A stretch of DNA of 64,000 nucleotides, taken from the NCBI RefSeq assembly GCF_900130015.1, contig NZ_FQXS01000016.1, positions 55,389 through 119,388 on the forward strand, given 5' to 3'. The translations under genes and the position numbers were made by a program. This document shows, piece by piece, positions 42,184 through 51,681 of this stretch; the first letter of the stretch is position 1; each line of letters opens with the position of its first letter. Origin of the DNA: Desulfofustis glycolicus DSM 9705 (GTDB lineage: Bacteria > Desulfobacterota > Desulfobulbia > Desulfobulbales > Desulfocapsaceae). Below the pieces are notes generated by a model that had not been told where the DNA came from, did not search any database, and saw only the letters and a program-made list of their open reading frames with translations.

Positions 42184-43930
42184 GCGTTTCAAAGTATTTG
42201 TCGTCGATTTGGAGGCTGCACAGGGCCGGGTTGAAACGATCGATGGTCGAAACGATGTCGCCGGTGGCAGCGGGCTGGCCGCGTTACTGTTCCTGCGCTA
42301 CGGCAGGCCGGAGCAGCCCTGGGACCACCCGGAGCAGCCGATTATCCTGGCCATCGGCCCGTTGACCGGCCATTTCCCGTTGATGAGCAAGACGGTCTGC
42401 GCCTTTGTTTCTCCCTATCACGACCAGTATACCGAGAGCCACGCCGGCGGCCGGCTGGCGCTGGCGCTGTTTTTCGCCGGCTACGACGCACTCGTTCTGC
42501 TCGGGCGAGCCAAAACACTCAGCTGTCTGTCGCTCGGCTCCCAGCACCTGAGTCTTCGTGATGCCGGGTTTATGGAGGGAATGAATGTCGCCGGCACGGG
42601 CAAGCTGATCCGGAGGATGTTTCCCAAATCGTCAGGCCATCGATCGATTATCAGGATCGGCCCGGCCGGTGAGATCGGATCGGCGATGGCCTGCATCAAC
42701 GTCGACTCGTATCGGCATTTCGGTCGGCTCGGCGGCGGTGCCGTATTTGGCGTCAAGAACCTGAAAGGGCTGGTGGTCTGCGGCGATGCCCAGCGGCCAG
42801 TGCCGCCGGGCAAGGAGTATGCCGGATTGTTCAAGGAGGTACACCGGCAGGTATGTTCCACCGACATGATGCGCAAATACTATCATCTCGGTACCGCCGC
42901 CAACCTCCGCGGTCTTAACGATATCCAGGCGCTGCCCTGGAACAACCTGCAGAAAACCGCTGATCCTGGCATCGAGGGGGTGACCGGTGAGATCTTTGCC
43001 GACCGGACCTTGCTGCGTAACGGTGCCTGTTCCGGCTGCCCGGTGGGCTGCATACATCTCGGCTTTTTCCGGGATCGGTTCAAAGAGGATGCCCGCTATC
43101 TCTACCACCAGGTACCCTACGATTATGAACCGATCTTTGCCGCCGGGACCATGCTCGGAGTTACCGATTGCTTTGACGTCCTGCGCATCCTCGAGGATTT
43201 CGAGCGGGTCGGTCTCGATGCGATGTCGGCCGGCGTGGCGCTGGCCTGGGCCACCGAGGCGACGCAGCGCGGACTGCTTTCAGAAAAGCAGACCATTGTC
43301 CGGTTGTCGTTCGGTGATGCAGGCGCCTATCAACAGGCGGCCCATCATCTCGGTCTCGGCAGCAACGAGTTCTACCGGCTGCTCGGCGGCGGTACCCGGA
43401 AAGCGGCAGCGGAATACGGCGGCGACGATTTTGCCTGTGTTCTCGGTCAGGAGATGGCCGGCTATGCCACCGGTCCGCTTTTCTTCACCGCTCAGTCGCT
43501 CGGGTTTCGCCACTCCCATCTCGACACCGGCGCTTACTCGCGGGAGCAGCAGGACCCGGCCAAAGATGTCACGACGGCGGTTGATTTTCTGTTGGCGGAT
43601 GAACCGTATCGGGCGCTGCTCACGTCGATGACTGCCTGCCTGTTCGCCCGCTCTGTCTATCAATCGGAGCAATTGGTCAAATGCCTGGACTCGGTCGGCT
43701 ACCGGGAATTGGCTGCATCGATCGAGCCGGTGGCCGAGCGCATCCGGGCGTTGCGCTGGCAGGTTCGAATCGCCACCGGTTTTTGCGCGGAAGAGATTAC
43801 CATCCCCAAACGGTTTTATGACGTGACAACCTGGCAGGGCCCTGTCGATGGGGAGTATTTCGATCGGCTCAGGGAAGCCTACGGCCGGAGGATCATGGAG
43901 TTTGCGCTGCCTGAAGCAGCACCTCTCTGA
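42176..43930 (+). CDS. Aldehyde:ferredoxin oxidoreductase family tungsten enzyme
   Basis: This 584-aa enzyme has the AOR family layout: an N-terminal pterin-binding domain (TESHAGGRLALALFFAGYDALVLLGRA near residue 80), the cluster motif CSGCPVGC (about 284-291) for one [4Fe-4S] and a C-terminal helical domain. AORs oxidise aldehydes to carboxylic acids with ferredoxin, or run in reverse from acids, using a bis-tungstopterin. The polyferredoxin gene upstream overlaps it. No molybdo/tungstopterin synthesis genes are in the window. Confidence 0.93.
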   Translation: MNERFKVFVVDLEAAQGRVETIDGRNDVAGGSGLAALLFLRYGRPEQPWDHPEQPIILAIGPLTGHFPLMSKTVCAFVSPYHDQYTESHAGGRLALALFFAGYDALVLLGRAKTLSCLSLGSQHLSLRDAGFMEGMNVAGTGKLIRRMFPKSSGHRSIIRIGPAGEIGSAMACINVDSYRHFGRLGGGAVFGVKNLKGLVVCGDAQRPVPPGKEYAGLFKEVHRQVCSTDMMRKYYHLGTAANLRGLNDIQALPWNNLQKTADPGIEGVTGEIFADRTLLRNGACSGCPVGCIHLGFFRDRFKEDARYLYHQVPYDYEPIFAAGTMLGVTDCFDVLRILEDFERVGLDAMSAGVALAWATEATQRGLLSEKQTIVRLSFGDAGAYQQAAHHLGLGSNEFYRLLGGGTRKAAAEYGGDDFACVLGQEMAGYATGPLFFTAQSLGFRHSHLDTGAYSREQQDPAKDVTTAVDFLLADEPYRALLTSMTACLFARSVYQSEQLVKCLDSVGYRELAASIEPVAERIRALRWQVRIATGFCAEEITIPKRFYDVTTWQGPVDGEYFDRLREAYGRRIMEFALPEAAPL

Positions 43931-43942
43931 TACCGCCGTTAC

Positions 43943-45538
43943 CTAACCGAGCAACCCTTCAGCCTTGAGCAGTTTGTAATTGACGCTGTCGATCAGGGCC
44001 TGCCAACTGGCCTCGATGATATTGATCGAGACACCGACCGTACGCCATTGACAGACATTGTCGGTACTTTCGACAAGAACCCGGACCTTGGCCTCGGTGC
44101 CGTGTTCTCCGGAAAGGACCCGGACCTTGTAGTCCGACAGCCCCATCTCCTCGAGGCAGGGGTAGAAGCGGGTGAGTGCTTTTCGCAGCGCACGGTCGAG
44201 GGCGTTGACCGGGCCGTCGCCCATCGAGGCGGTGTGGACCTCATGGCCGCCGACATAGAGTCTGATCGTCGCTTCCGTCAACGGTGGCCGATCGATCCGG
44301 TACTTGTTGTTCATCACGCGAAAGCCTTCAACCCGGAAAAACTTGCGTTGCAGGCCGAGTGCCTCACGCATCAGCAGCTCGAAACTTGCCTCCGCCGCTT
44401 CGTATTTGTAGCCCTGGTTTTCTTTTTCCTTGAGGTCGAGAATGATCGCCGACAACAGCGGATCGTCCGGTTTCAGACGCAGCCCCCATTGCTCGGCTTT
44501 GTGCAGGATATTGGCGCGGCCAGCCTGGTCGGAGATCAGGATGCGGCGGTTGTTACCGACCTTCTCCGGCTCGATGTGCTCGTAGGTGAGCGGATTGCGC
44601 TTGACGGCGCTGACATGGATGCCGCCCTTGTGGGCAAAGGCCGATTCGCCGACATAGGGCTGGTAGCGGTTATGCGGCAGGTTGGCCAGTTCGTTGATCA
44701 GCCGGGATGTCCGGTAGAGTTCGTCGATACGGGCGGCGGCCGTGCAGTCATGTCCCATCTTGAAGATCAGCGCCGGCAGGATCGAGGTCAGGTTGGCGTT
44801 GCCGCAACGCTCGCCAAAACCGTTCATCGTCCCCTGAACATGGGTGATTCCGCAATGCACGGCAACGAGGGCGTTGGCCACCGCTGTCTCCGAGTCGTTG
44901 TGTGAATGAATGCCGAGTTTGACGGCAGCGTCGTCACGGTCGAGTGTATTCTTTACCGTCTTGATGATGGCCGGCAATTCGTGGGGCAGGGTGCCGCCGT
45001 TGGTGTCGCAGAGGACCAGGGTACCTGCACCGCCGCGCACGGCGCTGGCCAAGGTGGCCAGCGCGTAGTCCGGGTTGTTCTTGAAGCCATCGAAGAAATG
45101 TTCGGCATCGTAGATCAATTCATCCACGGAAGGCTTCAGGAAGGCCAGGGTGTCCTCGATAATCTCCAGGTTTTCTTCGAGCGAGATGTTCAGGGCATCG
45201 GTTACGTGGATATCCCAACTCTTGCCGAAGATGGTGATGACCGGTGTTTCGGCCTGCAGCAAGGCCTGCAGGTTGGCGTCCTGCTCCGGGTTGTTCTTGA
45301 TGTGGCGGGTCGAACCGAAGGCGGTAAGACGTGCGACCGTTAATTTGTGGCGTCTGATCTTGTTGAAATAATCGACCGACATCGGGTTTGCGCCCGGCCA
45401 GCCCCCCTCGATATAATCAATACCGAGTTGATCCAGGGCGAGCGTGATGCGGACCTTATCCTCGACGGATAGATTGAAATTTTCCGCTTGGGTTCCATCC
45501 CGAAGCGTGGTGTCGTAGATTTCGATGGCTCGCGCCAT
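43943..45538 (-). CDS. cimA: (R)-citramalate synthase
   Basis: This 531-aa enzyme begins with EIYDTTLRDGTQAENFNLSVEDK (about residues 6-28) and has the HMG-like barrel with LCDTNGGTLP and HSHNDSETAVAN near 220 for metal binding, plus a C-terminal regulatory domain (LeuA-like) from about 390. The length and motifs match the CimA/TIGR00977 family, which condenses pyruvate and acetyl-CoA to citramalate for isoleucine synthesis without threonine. Its stop is 12 bases from the AOR stop (convergent). Confidence 0.92.
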   Translation of the reverse strand: MARAIEIYDTTLRDGTQAENFNLSVEDKVRITLALDQLGIDYIEGGWPGANPMSVDYFNKIRRHKLTVARLTAFGSTRHIKNNPEQDANLQALLQAETPVITIFGKSWDIHVTDALNISLEENLEIIEDTLAFLKPSVDELIYDAEHFFDGFKNNPDYALATLASAVRGGAGTLVLCDTNGGTLPHELPAIIKTVKNTLDRDDAAVKLGIHSHNDSETAVANALVAVHCGITHVQGTMNGFGERCGNANLTSILPALIFKMGHDCTAAARIDELYRTSRLINELANLPHNRYQPYVGESAFAHKGGIHVSAVKRNPLTYEHIEPEKVGNNRRILISDQAGRANILHKAEQWGLRLKPDDPLLSAIILDLKEKENQGYKYEAAEASFELLMREALGLQRKFFRVEGFRVMNNKYRIDRPPLTEATIRLYVGGHEVHTASMGDGPVNALDRALRKALTRFYPCLEEMGLSDYKVRVLSGEHGTEAKVRVLVESTDNVCQWRTVGVSINIIEASWQALIDSVNYKLLKAEGLLG

Positions 45539-45950
45539 AACAATTCACTTCCTGGTTGAAGGGTGACCGGTTATCCGTCCGGCATATGCTGTCTCTCTGC
45601 CCGGCGCTCTTCCAAAGGTATCGTGAAGCGGGGAGCAGATTCCGGTGCCTGTCCGGTCGACGTTGGCCCGACCGCCGGTCAAGCCGAGCGGGAGCGTTAC
45701 ATGCCGGAGCATAGCGTCAGATAGTAAGCGGTCGGCTGGAAAATGCAAACATTTTGACCATGGGCGCCGGGACTCGCCGTTTCCGTGCTTCCGGCCACGG
45801 TGTCTGAACCGTATCCGGTCTTGCGATAACACGATTTTCGATGTACATAGAGCCCATTATCACCAAGAGGGAGCGACGGTCGCGGCCGCTGTCCCCTCGC
45901 ACCCTGTCTGCTGCATTACACCAGAGAACCCATATTCGGGAGGAAAACGG
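45539..45950. other. Divergent intergenic region cimA / TRAP transporter
   Basis: These 412 bases separate two divergent genes. I see no gene or clear riboswitch. A ribosome binding site (GGGAGGA) for the TRAP binding protein is at 45939-45945. Confidence 0.4.
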
Positions 45951-47027
45951 ATGAATCGTCTGGCACGAATGACCCTGTGTTTTGCCGTAGTACTATTTCT
46001 TGCCATGCCTGCGCTGGCGCAGGACCAGAAAGTGAGATGGAAACTTGCCATGACCTGGACGAGCACCCTGGAGCCCCTTGCTCTGGCCGGCCCCTGGCTC
46101 GCCGAGATGGTCAGCGAGATGACCGATGGCAATTTCGAGATTCGTTTCGAGGGAGCGGAAAAACATAAAGCGGCACTGGAAATTCTCGACATGGTCAAGG
46201 GCGGCCAGTTCGAGATGGGACACAGCGCCTCGTACTACTGGAAGGGCAAGGATGTGACGACCACCTTTTTCACCACCGCCCCGTTTGATCTGAATGCCGC
46301 CGAACAATACGGCTGGTACTATTACGGTGGCGGCCTGGAATTGATGCAGAAGGTCTACTCCAAATTCGATGTCTACTCTTTTCCCGGAGGCAACACCGGT
46401 GTTCAGATGGGCGGCTGGTTCCGCAAGGAGATCAAATCCCTTGACGATCTGCAGGGCCTGAAGATGCGGATCCCCGGGCTGGCCGGTGAAGTGTTCGCCA
46501 AACTGGGGGTCAATGTCACCAATATCGCTCCCGGCGAACTCTACACCGCTCTTGATCGTGGCACCATCGATGCCCTCGAGTGGGTCGGTCCGGGCATGGA
46601 TATCAAGATGGGCTTTCACAAAATCACCCCGTACTACTATGCCGGTTGGCAAGAACCGGCTTCGGAATTGCAGTTTCTGGTCAACAAGGCTGCTTTCGAC
46701 AAACTACCGCCTGCCTACCAGACGGTGCTGACGACGGCCATGCAGGCTATCGCCTTCAAGATGACGGCGGCCAATTTCGAGGCCAACGCCCGAGCCTGGG
46801 AGCAGATGAAGGCCGAATTACCCGATATCAAGGTGATGACCTTCCCCGAGCCGGTACTCAAGGCAATGAAGGCGGCAACGGATGAAGTGATGGCCGGGTA
46901 TGCCGCCGAGAATCCGGAGTTCAAGGAAGTGTACGAGTCTCGCAAGGCGTACCTGGCGGTGGCTCGTCCATGGACCAAGGTGTCTGAACAATACTATATC
47001 GAGACATCTGACGTCGTTGCCGAATAG
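45951..47027 (+). CDS. TRAP transporter substrate-binding protein (DctP family, TakP-like)
   Basis: This 358-aa secreted protein has a signal peptide (ending PALAQ) and a TRAP binding-protein fold: WKLAMTWTSTLEPL near residue 27, LKMRIPGLAGEVFAKLGVNVT near 170 and a DALEWVGPGMD segment. The WEWVGP-type motif resembles TakP proteins that bind alpha-keto acids, lactate or similar carboxylates. The ATG follows a strong GGGAGGA. A terminator separates it from the two membrane subunit genes, which gives extra binding protein. Confidence 0.9.
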   Translation: MNRLARMTLCFAVVLFLAMPALAQDQKVRWKLAMTWTSTLEPLALAGPWLAEMVSEMTDGNFEIRFEGAEKHKAALEILDMVKGGQFEMGHSASYYWKGKDVTTTFFTTAPFDLNAAEQYGWYYYGGGLELMQKVYSKFDVYSFPGGNTGVQMGGWFRKEIKSLDDLQGLKMRIPGLAGEVFAKLGVNVTNIAPGELYTALDRGTIDALEWVGPGMDIKMGFHKITPYYYAGWQEPASELQFLVNKAAFDKLPPAYQTVLTTAMQAIAFKMTAANFEANARAWEQMKAELPDIKVMTFPEPVLKAMKAATDEVMAGYAAENPEFKEVYESRKAYLAVARPWTKVSEQYYIETSDVVAE

Positions 47028-47058
47028 GCTGGTTTTTTGAGTCCGTCTGCCAACCGGC

Positions 47059-47091
47059 GCCCGGACCGTTCACGCGGTCCGGGCCTTTTTT
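47059..47091 (+). terminator. Terminator/attenuator between TRAP binding protein and membrane subunits
   Basis: A perfect 10-bp stem (47059-47068 and 47075-47084) with a six-base loop is followed within one base by six Ts on the plus strand. It stands 32 bases after the binding-protein gene and 88 bases before the small TRAP subunit, so only part of the transcripts would continue. Confidence 0.9.
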
Positions 47092-47179
47092 GTCATCGCT
47101 CGTTGTCGCGGGCACTACGATCAGGTAAACATCGTTTATAGGAGGCAGGGTTGTTGCGAAGAACCCGTGGAATCAGCTG

Positions 47180-47710
47180 ATGTTGGTGAAAATCGAACGG
47201 GCCTTCATGCGTCTGAACCGCTTTACCGGCAAGATCCTGGCGGTTCTGTTGTTATTGATGGTGATCAACGTCTTCTATGATGTGGTCATGCGCTATTTTC
47301 TGCATAACAGCTCAGTGGCAATGCAGGAGATGGAGTGGCATTTGTTTTCCGTCATGTTTCTCTTCGGCATATCCGTCGCCTTGCTCGACGAAGGTCACGT
47401 CCGTGTCGATTTCCTCTATGACCGATTCTCCATTCGTCGCAAAGCACTCATCAATATCGTCGGCACCGTCTTATTTCTCGTACCGCTGGCCCTGCTCGTC
47501 TTGTTCGGCTCGCTTGATTACGTTGTCGACTCTTACCAGATCCAGGAGATTTCCGAAGATCCAGGCGGTTTGCCGTACCGCTGGCTGATCAAGGCGATGA
47601 TCCCGTTGTCGTTCGGTTACCTGATCTTCTGCTCGCTGGGGTATACGGTCAAGCAAATCAATTTACTGCGTACCGCCGGTACGGATAGGCGGGCGGAGGG
47701 CAAGCGATGA
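47180..47710 (+). CDS. TRAP transporter small membrane subunit (DctQ family)
   Basis: This 176-aa protein has four membrane helices typical of DctQ (about residues 20-40, 55-78, 90-112 and 135-155). It contains the MQEMEWHLFSVMFLFGISVALLDEGHVRVDFLYD segment that marks the family. Its stop overlaps the start of the large subunit by four bases. It stabilises and helps the large TRAP channel. Confidence 0.9.
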   Translation: MLVKIERAFMRLNRFTGKILAVLLLLMVINVFYDVVMRYFLHNSSVAMQEMEWHLFSVMFLFGISVALLDEGHVRVDFLYDRFSIRRKALINIVGTVLFLVPLALLVLFGSLDYVVDSYQIQEISEDPGGLPYRWLIKAMIPLSFGYLIFCSLGYTVKQINLLRTAGTDRRAEGKR

Positions 47711-49041
47711 CCGGTCTCGTCATGTTCTGCGCCGCCCTGGCGATGCTCGTCGTCGGCTATCCGGTCGCTTTTACCTTCGGGTCGGTGTCGATTTTTTTCG
47801 GTATCATCGCCGCCGTCGTCTACCTGCAAGGAGATCTGTCGCCGGCCCTGATCGCCGGCGAGTTTTTCCAGATGTTCTCGATGATGCCGTTTCGCATTTA
47901 CGCCATCATGAAAAACACCATTCTGATGGCCGTACCGTTGTTTATCTTCATGGGCATCCTGCTGCAGCGCTCCGATCTGGCCGAGCGGCTGCTGGAGGCG
48001 ATGGGCAGCCTGTTCGGCAGGGTGCGCGGTGGGCTGGCGGTCAGCACCGTGCTGGTCGGAACGCTGCTTGCCGCTTCAACCGGAGTGGTCGGCGCTTCGG
48101 TGGTGGCGATGGGGGTCATCTCGCTGCCGGTGATGCTCAAATACGGCTACTCGAAACGATTGGCCACCGGGACGATCTGTGCCTCGGGCACTTTGGGACA
48201 GATCATCCCGCCATCCATCGTGCTGATCATTCTCGGCGATGTGTTCCAGCAGCCTGTCGGCGACCTGTTTCGTGCAGCGGTCGGGCCGGGGCTCATCCTG
48301 GTGGGCTGTTATATCACGTATATTCTCATTATCTCCGTTATCCACCGACGAGTGGCGCCGGCGATGCCGATCGATGAAGATCTGACGCGGCGGCAGAGCC
48401 TGGCACGGGCATTGTTTGCCATTGTCCCGCCGTTGACCCTGATCGTCATGGTGCTCGGTTCGATTTTTGGCGGTATTGCCACGCCGACCGAGTCGGCCGC
48501 GGTTGGTTGTGTCGGCGCCGTCGTACTGGCTGCGCTGTATCGCAAGCTGAGCTGGCAGGTAGTAGAGGAATCGGCCTTGGAGACGGTGAAAATTACCGCG
48601 ATGGTGTTTGCCATCCTGATCGGCGCGACCGCGTTTTCGATGGTTTTCGTCTACACCGGTGCCGATTATCTGGTCGAGGATATGCTGACCAATCTGCCCG
48701 GCCAGAAATGGACGTTTCTGATCCTGTCGATGCTGGTCATCATGGCCCTCGGGTTCTTTATCGATTTCATCGAAATATCGTATATCGTCGTGCCGATCCT
48801 GTTGCCGATCGCCGATATTATCGGCATCAATCCGCTCTGGTTCGCGATCCTGATCGCGATGAACCTGCAGACCTCGTTTTTGACCCCGCCGTTCGGTTTT
48901 TCCCTGTTTTATCTCAAGGGGGTCTGTCCCCCCGAGGTGCAAACCGTCGATCTCTATCGCGGCGTCATCCCGTTTATCACCATCCAGGTCATCGTTCTCT
49001 GCTCGATCGTTATCTTTCCGGACTTTTACGGATTCCACTGA
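47707..49041 (+). CDS. TRAP transporter large membrane subunit (DctM family)
   Basis: This 444-aa protein has about 12 helices and DctM markers such as GTLLAASTGVVGASVVAMGVISLPVML (about residues 117-145) and the C-terminal MNLQTSFLTPPFGFSLFYLKG. It forms the sodium- or proton-coupled channel of a tripartite carboxylate importer. The three TRAP genes together are complete. Confidence 0.93.
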   Translation: MTGLVMFCAALAMLVVGYPVAFTFGSVSIFFGIIAAVVYLQGDLSPALIAGEFFQMFSMMPFRIYAIMKNTILMAVPLFIFMGILLQRSDLAERLLEAMGSLFGRVRGGLAVSTVLVGTLLAASTGVVGASVVAMGVISLPVMLKYGYSKRLATGTICASGTLGQIIPPSIVLIILGDVFQQPVGDLFRAAVGPGLILVGCYITYILIISVIHRRVAPAMPIDEDLTRRQSLARALFAIVPPLTLIVMVLGSIFGGIATPTESAAVGCVGAVVLAALYRKLSWQVVEESALETVKITAMVFAILIGATAFSMVFVYTGADYLVEDMLTNLPGQKWTFLILSMLVIMALGFFIDFIEISYIVVPILLPIADIIGINPLWFAILIAMNLQTSFLTPPFGFSLFYLKGVCPPEVQTVDLYRGVIPFITIQVIVLCSIVIFPDFYGFH

Positions 49042-49158
49042 TTCCCGTTTTGCCTCCATCTCGGTTGACACCGCCTCCTTCCATGATGATATCATGAATG
49101 GAGGTGTGTTTGTGCGCCACTGTGTTTTTTTCAGAGATTCGAGAGAAGGAGAACATCA

Positions 49159-49536
49159 ATGCTGACCAAGCAGGAGTTTACCGAGAAAGTGCAGCAGCTG
49201 GTTGCCGAAGTCCGGGGAATGACCGGTATCGATGATCCGCAGAACATCGCCGAGACCGCGGCCCGCCTCAAGGGCCTCAATTACGCGCCGCCGGTCGGCG
49301 GCGGTCTCGACACCTTCCTGTCCTATACGACAAGCGAGCTGGCCCAGGAGATCGAGCGACTCGCGGCACTGCCGGATGATCAGGTCGATCCGCCGCCGGC
49401 ACCGGGCGAGGGCGTGCTCGACATCAAGCTGCAGCAAATTTCGGTACTGGTCTTTTACTTTCGAGAGCTTGCCGAACTGCGTCGCGGGGTGCCCGAGGCC
49501 TGGGACGAGATAGACGAACTCTACGTCCACGATTAA
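49159..49536 (+). CDS. Small acidic soluble protein, unknown
   Basis: This 125-aa protein has no signal peptide or membrane helix and consists of several helices with a Pro-rich loop (DDQVDPPPAPGEG, about residues 74-86). A GAGAAGGAG ribosome binding site supports the start. I do not recognise the family. It is a lone gene between the TRAP operon and arginase and is convergent with arginase (three bases apart). Confidence 0.7.
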   Translation: MLTKQEFTEKVQQLVAEVRGMTGIDDPQNIAETAARLKGLNYAPPVGGGLDTFLSYTTSELAQEIERLAALPDDQVDPPPAPGEGVLDIKLQQISVLVFYFRELAELRRGVPEAWDEIDELYVHD

Positions 49537-49539
49537 CGG

Positions 49540-50433
49540 TCACAAGATCCGCTTGCCGAACAGGGATGAGGCCAGCGAGACGGCTGTCTGCGCGGTCCGG
49601 TTGCTGATGTCCAGGATCGGGTTAGTCTCCATGATATCGAGAGAATTCAGCCTGCCGGTATCGCAAATGGTTTCCATCAGCAACTGGGCTTCCCGGTAGG
49701 TTAATCCCCCCGGTACCGGCGTGCCGACCCCCGGCGCCTCGTTGGCGTCCAGGCCGTCCATGTCCAGACTGATATGGATCCTCTCGAAACGGGACAGGAT
49801 CTTCATCGTCTTCTGCAAAACACCGTGCATACCAATTTCGTCGATATCGCGCATCGTGAAGATGATGCAGCCCGATTCGCGAATGTGCTCTCGCTCCCGC
49901 CGGTCGAGATCGCGGACGCCGATCAGCACGACCTGGTCGGCCTTCAGCTTGGCGCCGAGCCGGCCGACATCGACCAGTTCGCGGGGCCCCCGGCCAAGCA
50001 GGATAGCCAGGGCCATGCCATGGATATTGCAGCTCTGGGAGGTTTCCGGGGTATTGAAATCGCCGTGGGCGTCGATCCAGACGATGCCGCAGGCCGCATC
50101 ATGGGTGACGCCGCCGATACTGCCGATGGCGGCCGAGTGATCGCCGCCGAGAAAGATCGGGACGGTTCCGTCCCGGATAGCGTCACGGGCCAGCCCATAG
50201 GTCGTTTCGCAGGCCGCGCGGATCAGCGGCAGCCGTTCGGCGTAACTGGTGCCGACCAGCGTGTAGTGGCCGGGTACATCGATATTGCCCAGATCCTCGG
50301 TTCGGTATCCGAGATTGCGCAGCGCGCCGGCCAGGCCGGCATAGCGAATGGCCACCGGCCCGATGTCGACGCCGCGGTGCTGCTGGCCAAGATCGATCGG
50401 GATGCCGATAATTCTGACGGTCCGCTTCTCCAT
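49540..50433 (-). CDS. Arginase-family ureohydrolase
   Basis: This 297-aa enzyme has the arginase manganese sites: GGDHSAAIGSI (about residues 94-104), WIDAHGDFNTPETS (about 118-131) and SLDMDGLDANEAPGVGTPVPGG (about 222-243). It hydrolyses L-arginine to ornithine and urea; agmatinase activity is less likely from the NTPETS/NIHGM pattern. Its start overlaps the stop of the ornithine cyclodeaminase-like gene by one base, which fits a shared arginine to proline route. Confidence 0.88.
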   Translation of the reverse strand: MEKRTVRIIGIPIDLGQQHRGVDIGPVAIRYAGLAGALRNLGYRTEDLGNIDVPGHYTLVGTSYAERLPLIRAACETTYGLARDAIRDGTVPIFLGGDHSAAIGSIGGVTHDAACGIVWIDAHGDFNTPETSQSCNIHGMALAILLGRGPRELVDVGRLGAKLKADQVVLIGVRDLDRREREHIRESGCIIFTMRDIDEIGMHGVLQKTMKILSRFERIHISLDMDGLDANEAPGVGTPVPGGLTYREAQLLMETICDTGRLNSLDIMETNPILDISNRTAQTAVSLASSLFGKRIL

Positions 50434-51521
50434 CAGGTTTGCAGGTTATTCCAGAGATTGACGATGAAATCCTGGGCATTGGTCAAGATAGCCTGGGCCT
50501 GTGCCGAACCGCGGTTGGCCAGTTTGTCGGCGCTGAATTCGGACATGTCGACGATAAAGAAGAAGACCGGGCGTACGGTGCCATCCGCCTCCACGCGATA
50601 GCTCGGCACCATGTTGCCGAAGGCGATGGCATGGAGTTGGGTGGCCATGGCGATCACCGTGGTCGCCCGGCGGGCATGCTGTCGCATGGCGTCCTGGGCA
50701 GCGTAGGCATCGCCGATGACCCCGGGCAGGGGGCCGTCGTCACGAATGGAACCGGCAAGGACGTAGGGAATGGCATGTTTCTCACAGGCGTGCATGATGC
50801 CGTCGGTGAGGCCGGCCTGGTGCAGGTAGGCCTTGATCGAGCCGGCGGCCCGGGCGGCGCTGATGACGTCGAGATGGTGGTAGTGGCCGAGCGGGACGAG
50901 TTGCTGGTTGTAGATGTCCTGGCCGAGTCCGGTGCCGAAGCGGGCCGCCTCGAGATCGTGGGTGGCCAGTGCGTTGCCGGCCAACAGCGCGTGGCAGTAA
51001 CCGTTTTCGATCAATCCCTGCATGGCGTTGCGGCTGTCCTTGTCAAAGGAGACGGCCGGCCCGAGAACCCAGACGATGGAGCCGTGCTCCCGGTCGTGGC
51101 GCAGGATCCGGTAGAGATCGTCGTAGGAGCGGGAAAAAGGGGTTTCCCTGGTGCCGCGGGAACGGAAAATGAACTTGTCTGCAGAAGCGTGGTGCCGGCT
51201 GAACCCATCCGGGTGGACGAAAATCCCTTCCTCGCCGTTCTCACTGCGTCCGACGACCACCAGGTCGCCGGCACGCAACCGGCGCGGCTCGGTTACCGCG
51301 AGACTTCCCTCGCTGACCACGATCACTGCATCCATCCGGCTTTCCGGGGCTAGGGTCCAGCCGTAACCGGCGAGGTTGACGTATTCGGGAAAGTTCGAGG
51401 TGGCGTGAAACAGCTCAGGGGCGATGCCGTCGGCGGGAGCCGGGACGAGCCGGGCACAGGGGCTGTCGCACAACGGCGGCCTGTCAAACGGTGGCGGCTG
51501 GTAAACCATGAGCGGGTCCAT
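50433..51521 (-). CDS. TIGR00300-type ornithine cyclodeaminase
   Basis: This 362-aa protein is of the LOR/SDH-domain TIGR00300 family, which includes the archaeal-type ornithine cyclodeaminase and the C-terminal half of cyanobacterial AgrE/ArgZ. Seen motifs are IVWVLGPAVSFDKDSR, YCHALLAGNALATHDLEA and VLAGSIRDDGPLPGVIGDAYAAQDAMR, the last near the NAD-binding region. It would turn ornithine into proline and ammonia. The coupled arginase gene supplies ornithine. The family call is good; the activity is inferred from archaeal relatives. Confidence 0.8.
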   Translation of the reverse strand: MDPLMVYQPPPFDRPPLCDSPCARLVPAPADGIAPELFHATSNFPEYVNLAGYGWTLAPESRMDAVIVVSEGSLAVTEPRRLRAGDLVVVGRSENGEEGIFVHPDGFSRHHASADKFIFRSRGTRETPFSRSYDDLYRILRHDREHGSIVWVLGPAVSFDKDSRNAMQGLIENGYCHALLAGNALATHDLEAARFGTGLGQDIYNQQLVPLGHYHHLDVISAARAAGSIKAYLHQAGLTDGIMHACEKHAIPYVLAGSIRDDGPLPGVIGDAYAAQDAMRQHARRATTVIAMATQLHAIAFGNMVPSYRVEADGTVRPVFFFIVDMSEFSADKLANRGSAQAQAILTNAQDFIVNLWNNLQT

Positions 51522-51681
51522 TGGTACCTCCGTGGGCAGGTAGGTCGTGGATGGTCGAAATGATCATACGCTATTTCCCGGTAATTGACAAAGCAGAAGC
51601 GGTGGAATAAACGAAGGAGTGGGTGGTGCGCGTGCCGGCCCCCGGTTGGTCGAAAACGAAACAAGCAGCAGTGGAGAGCCC

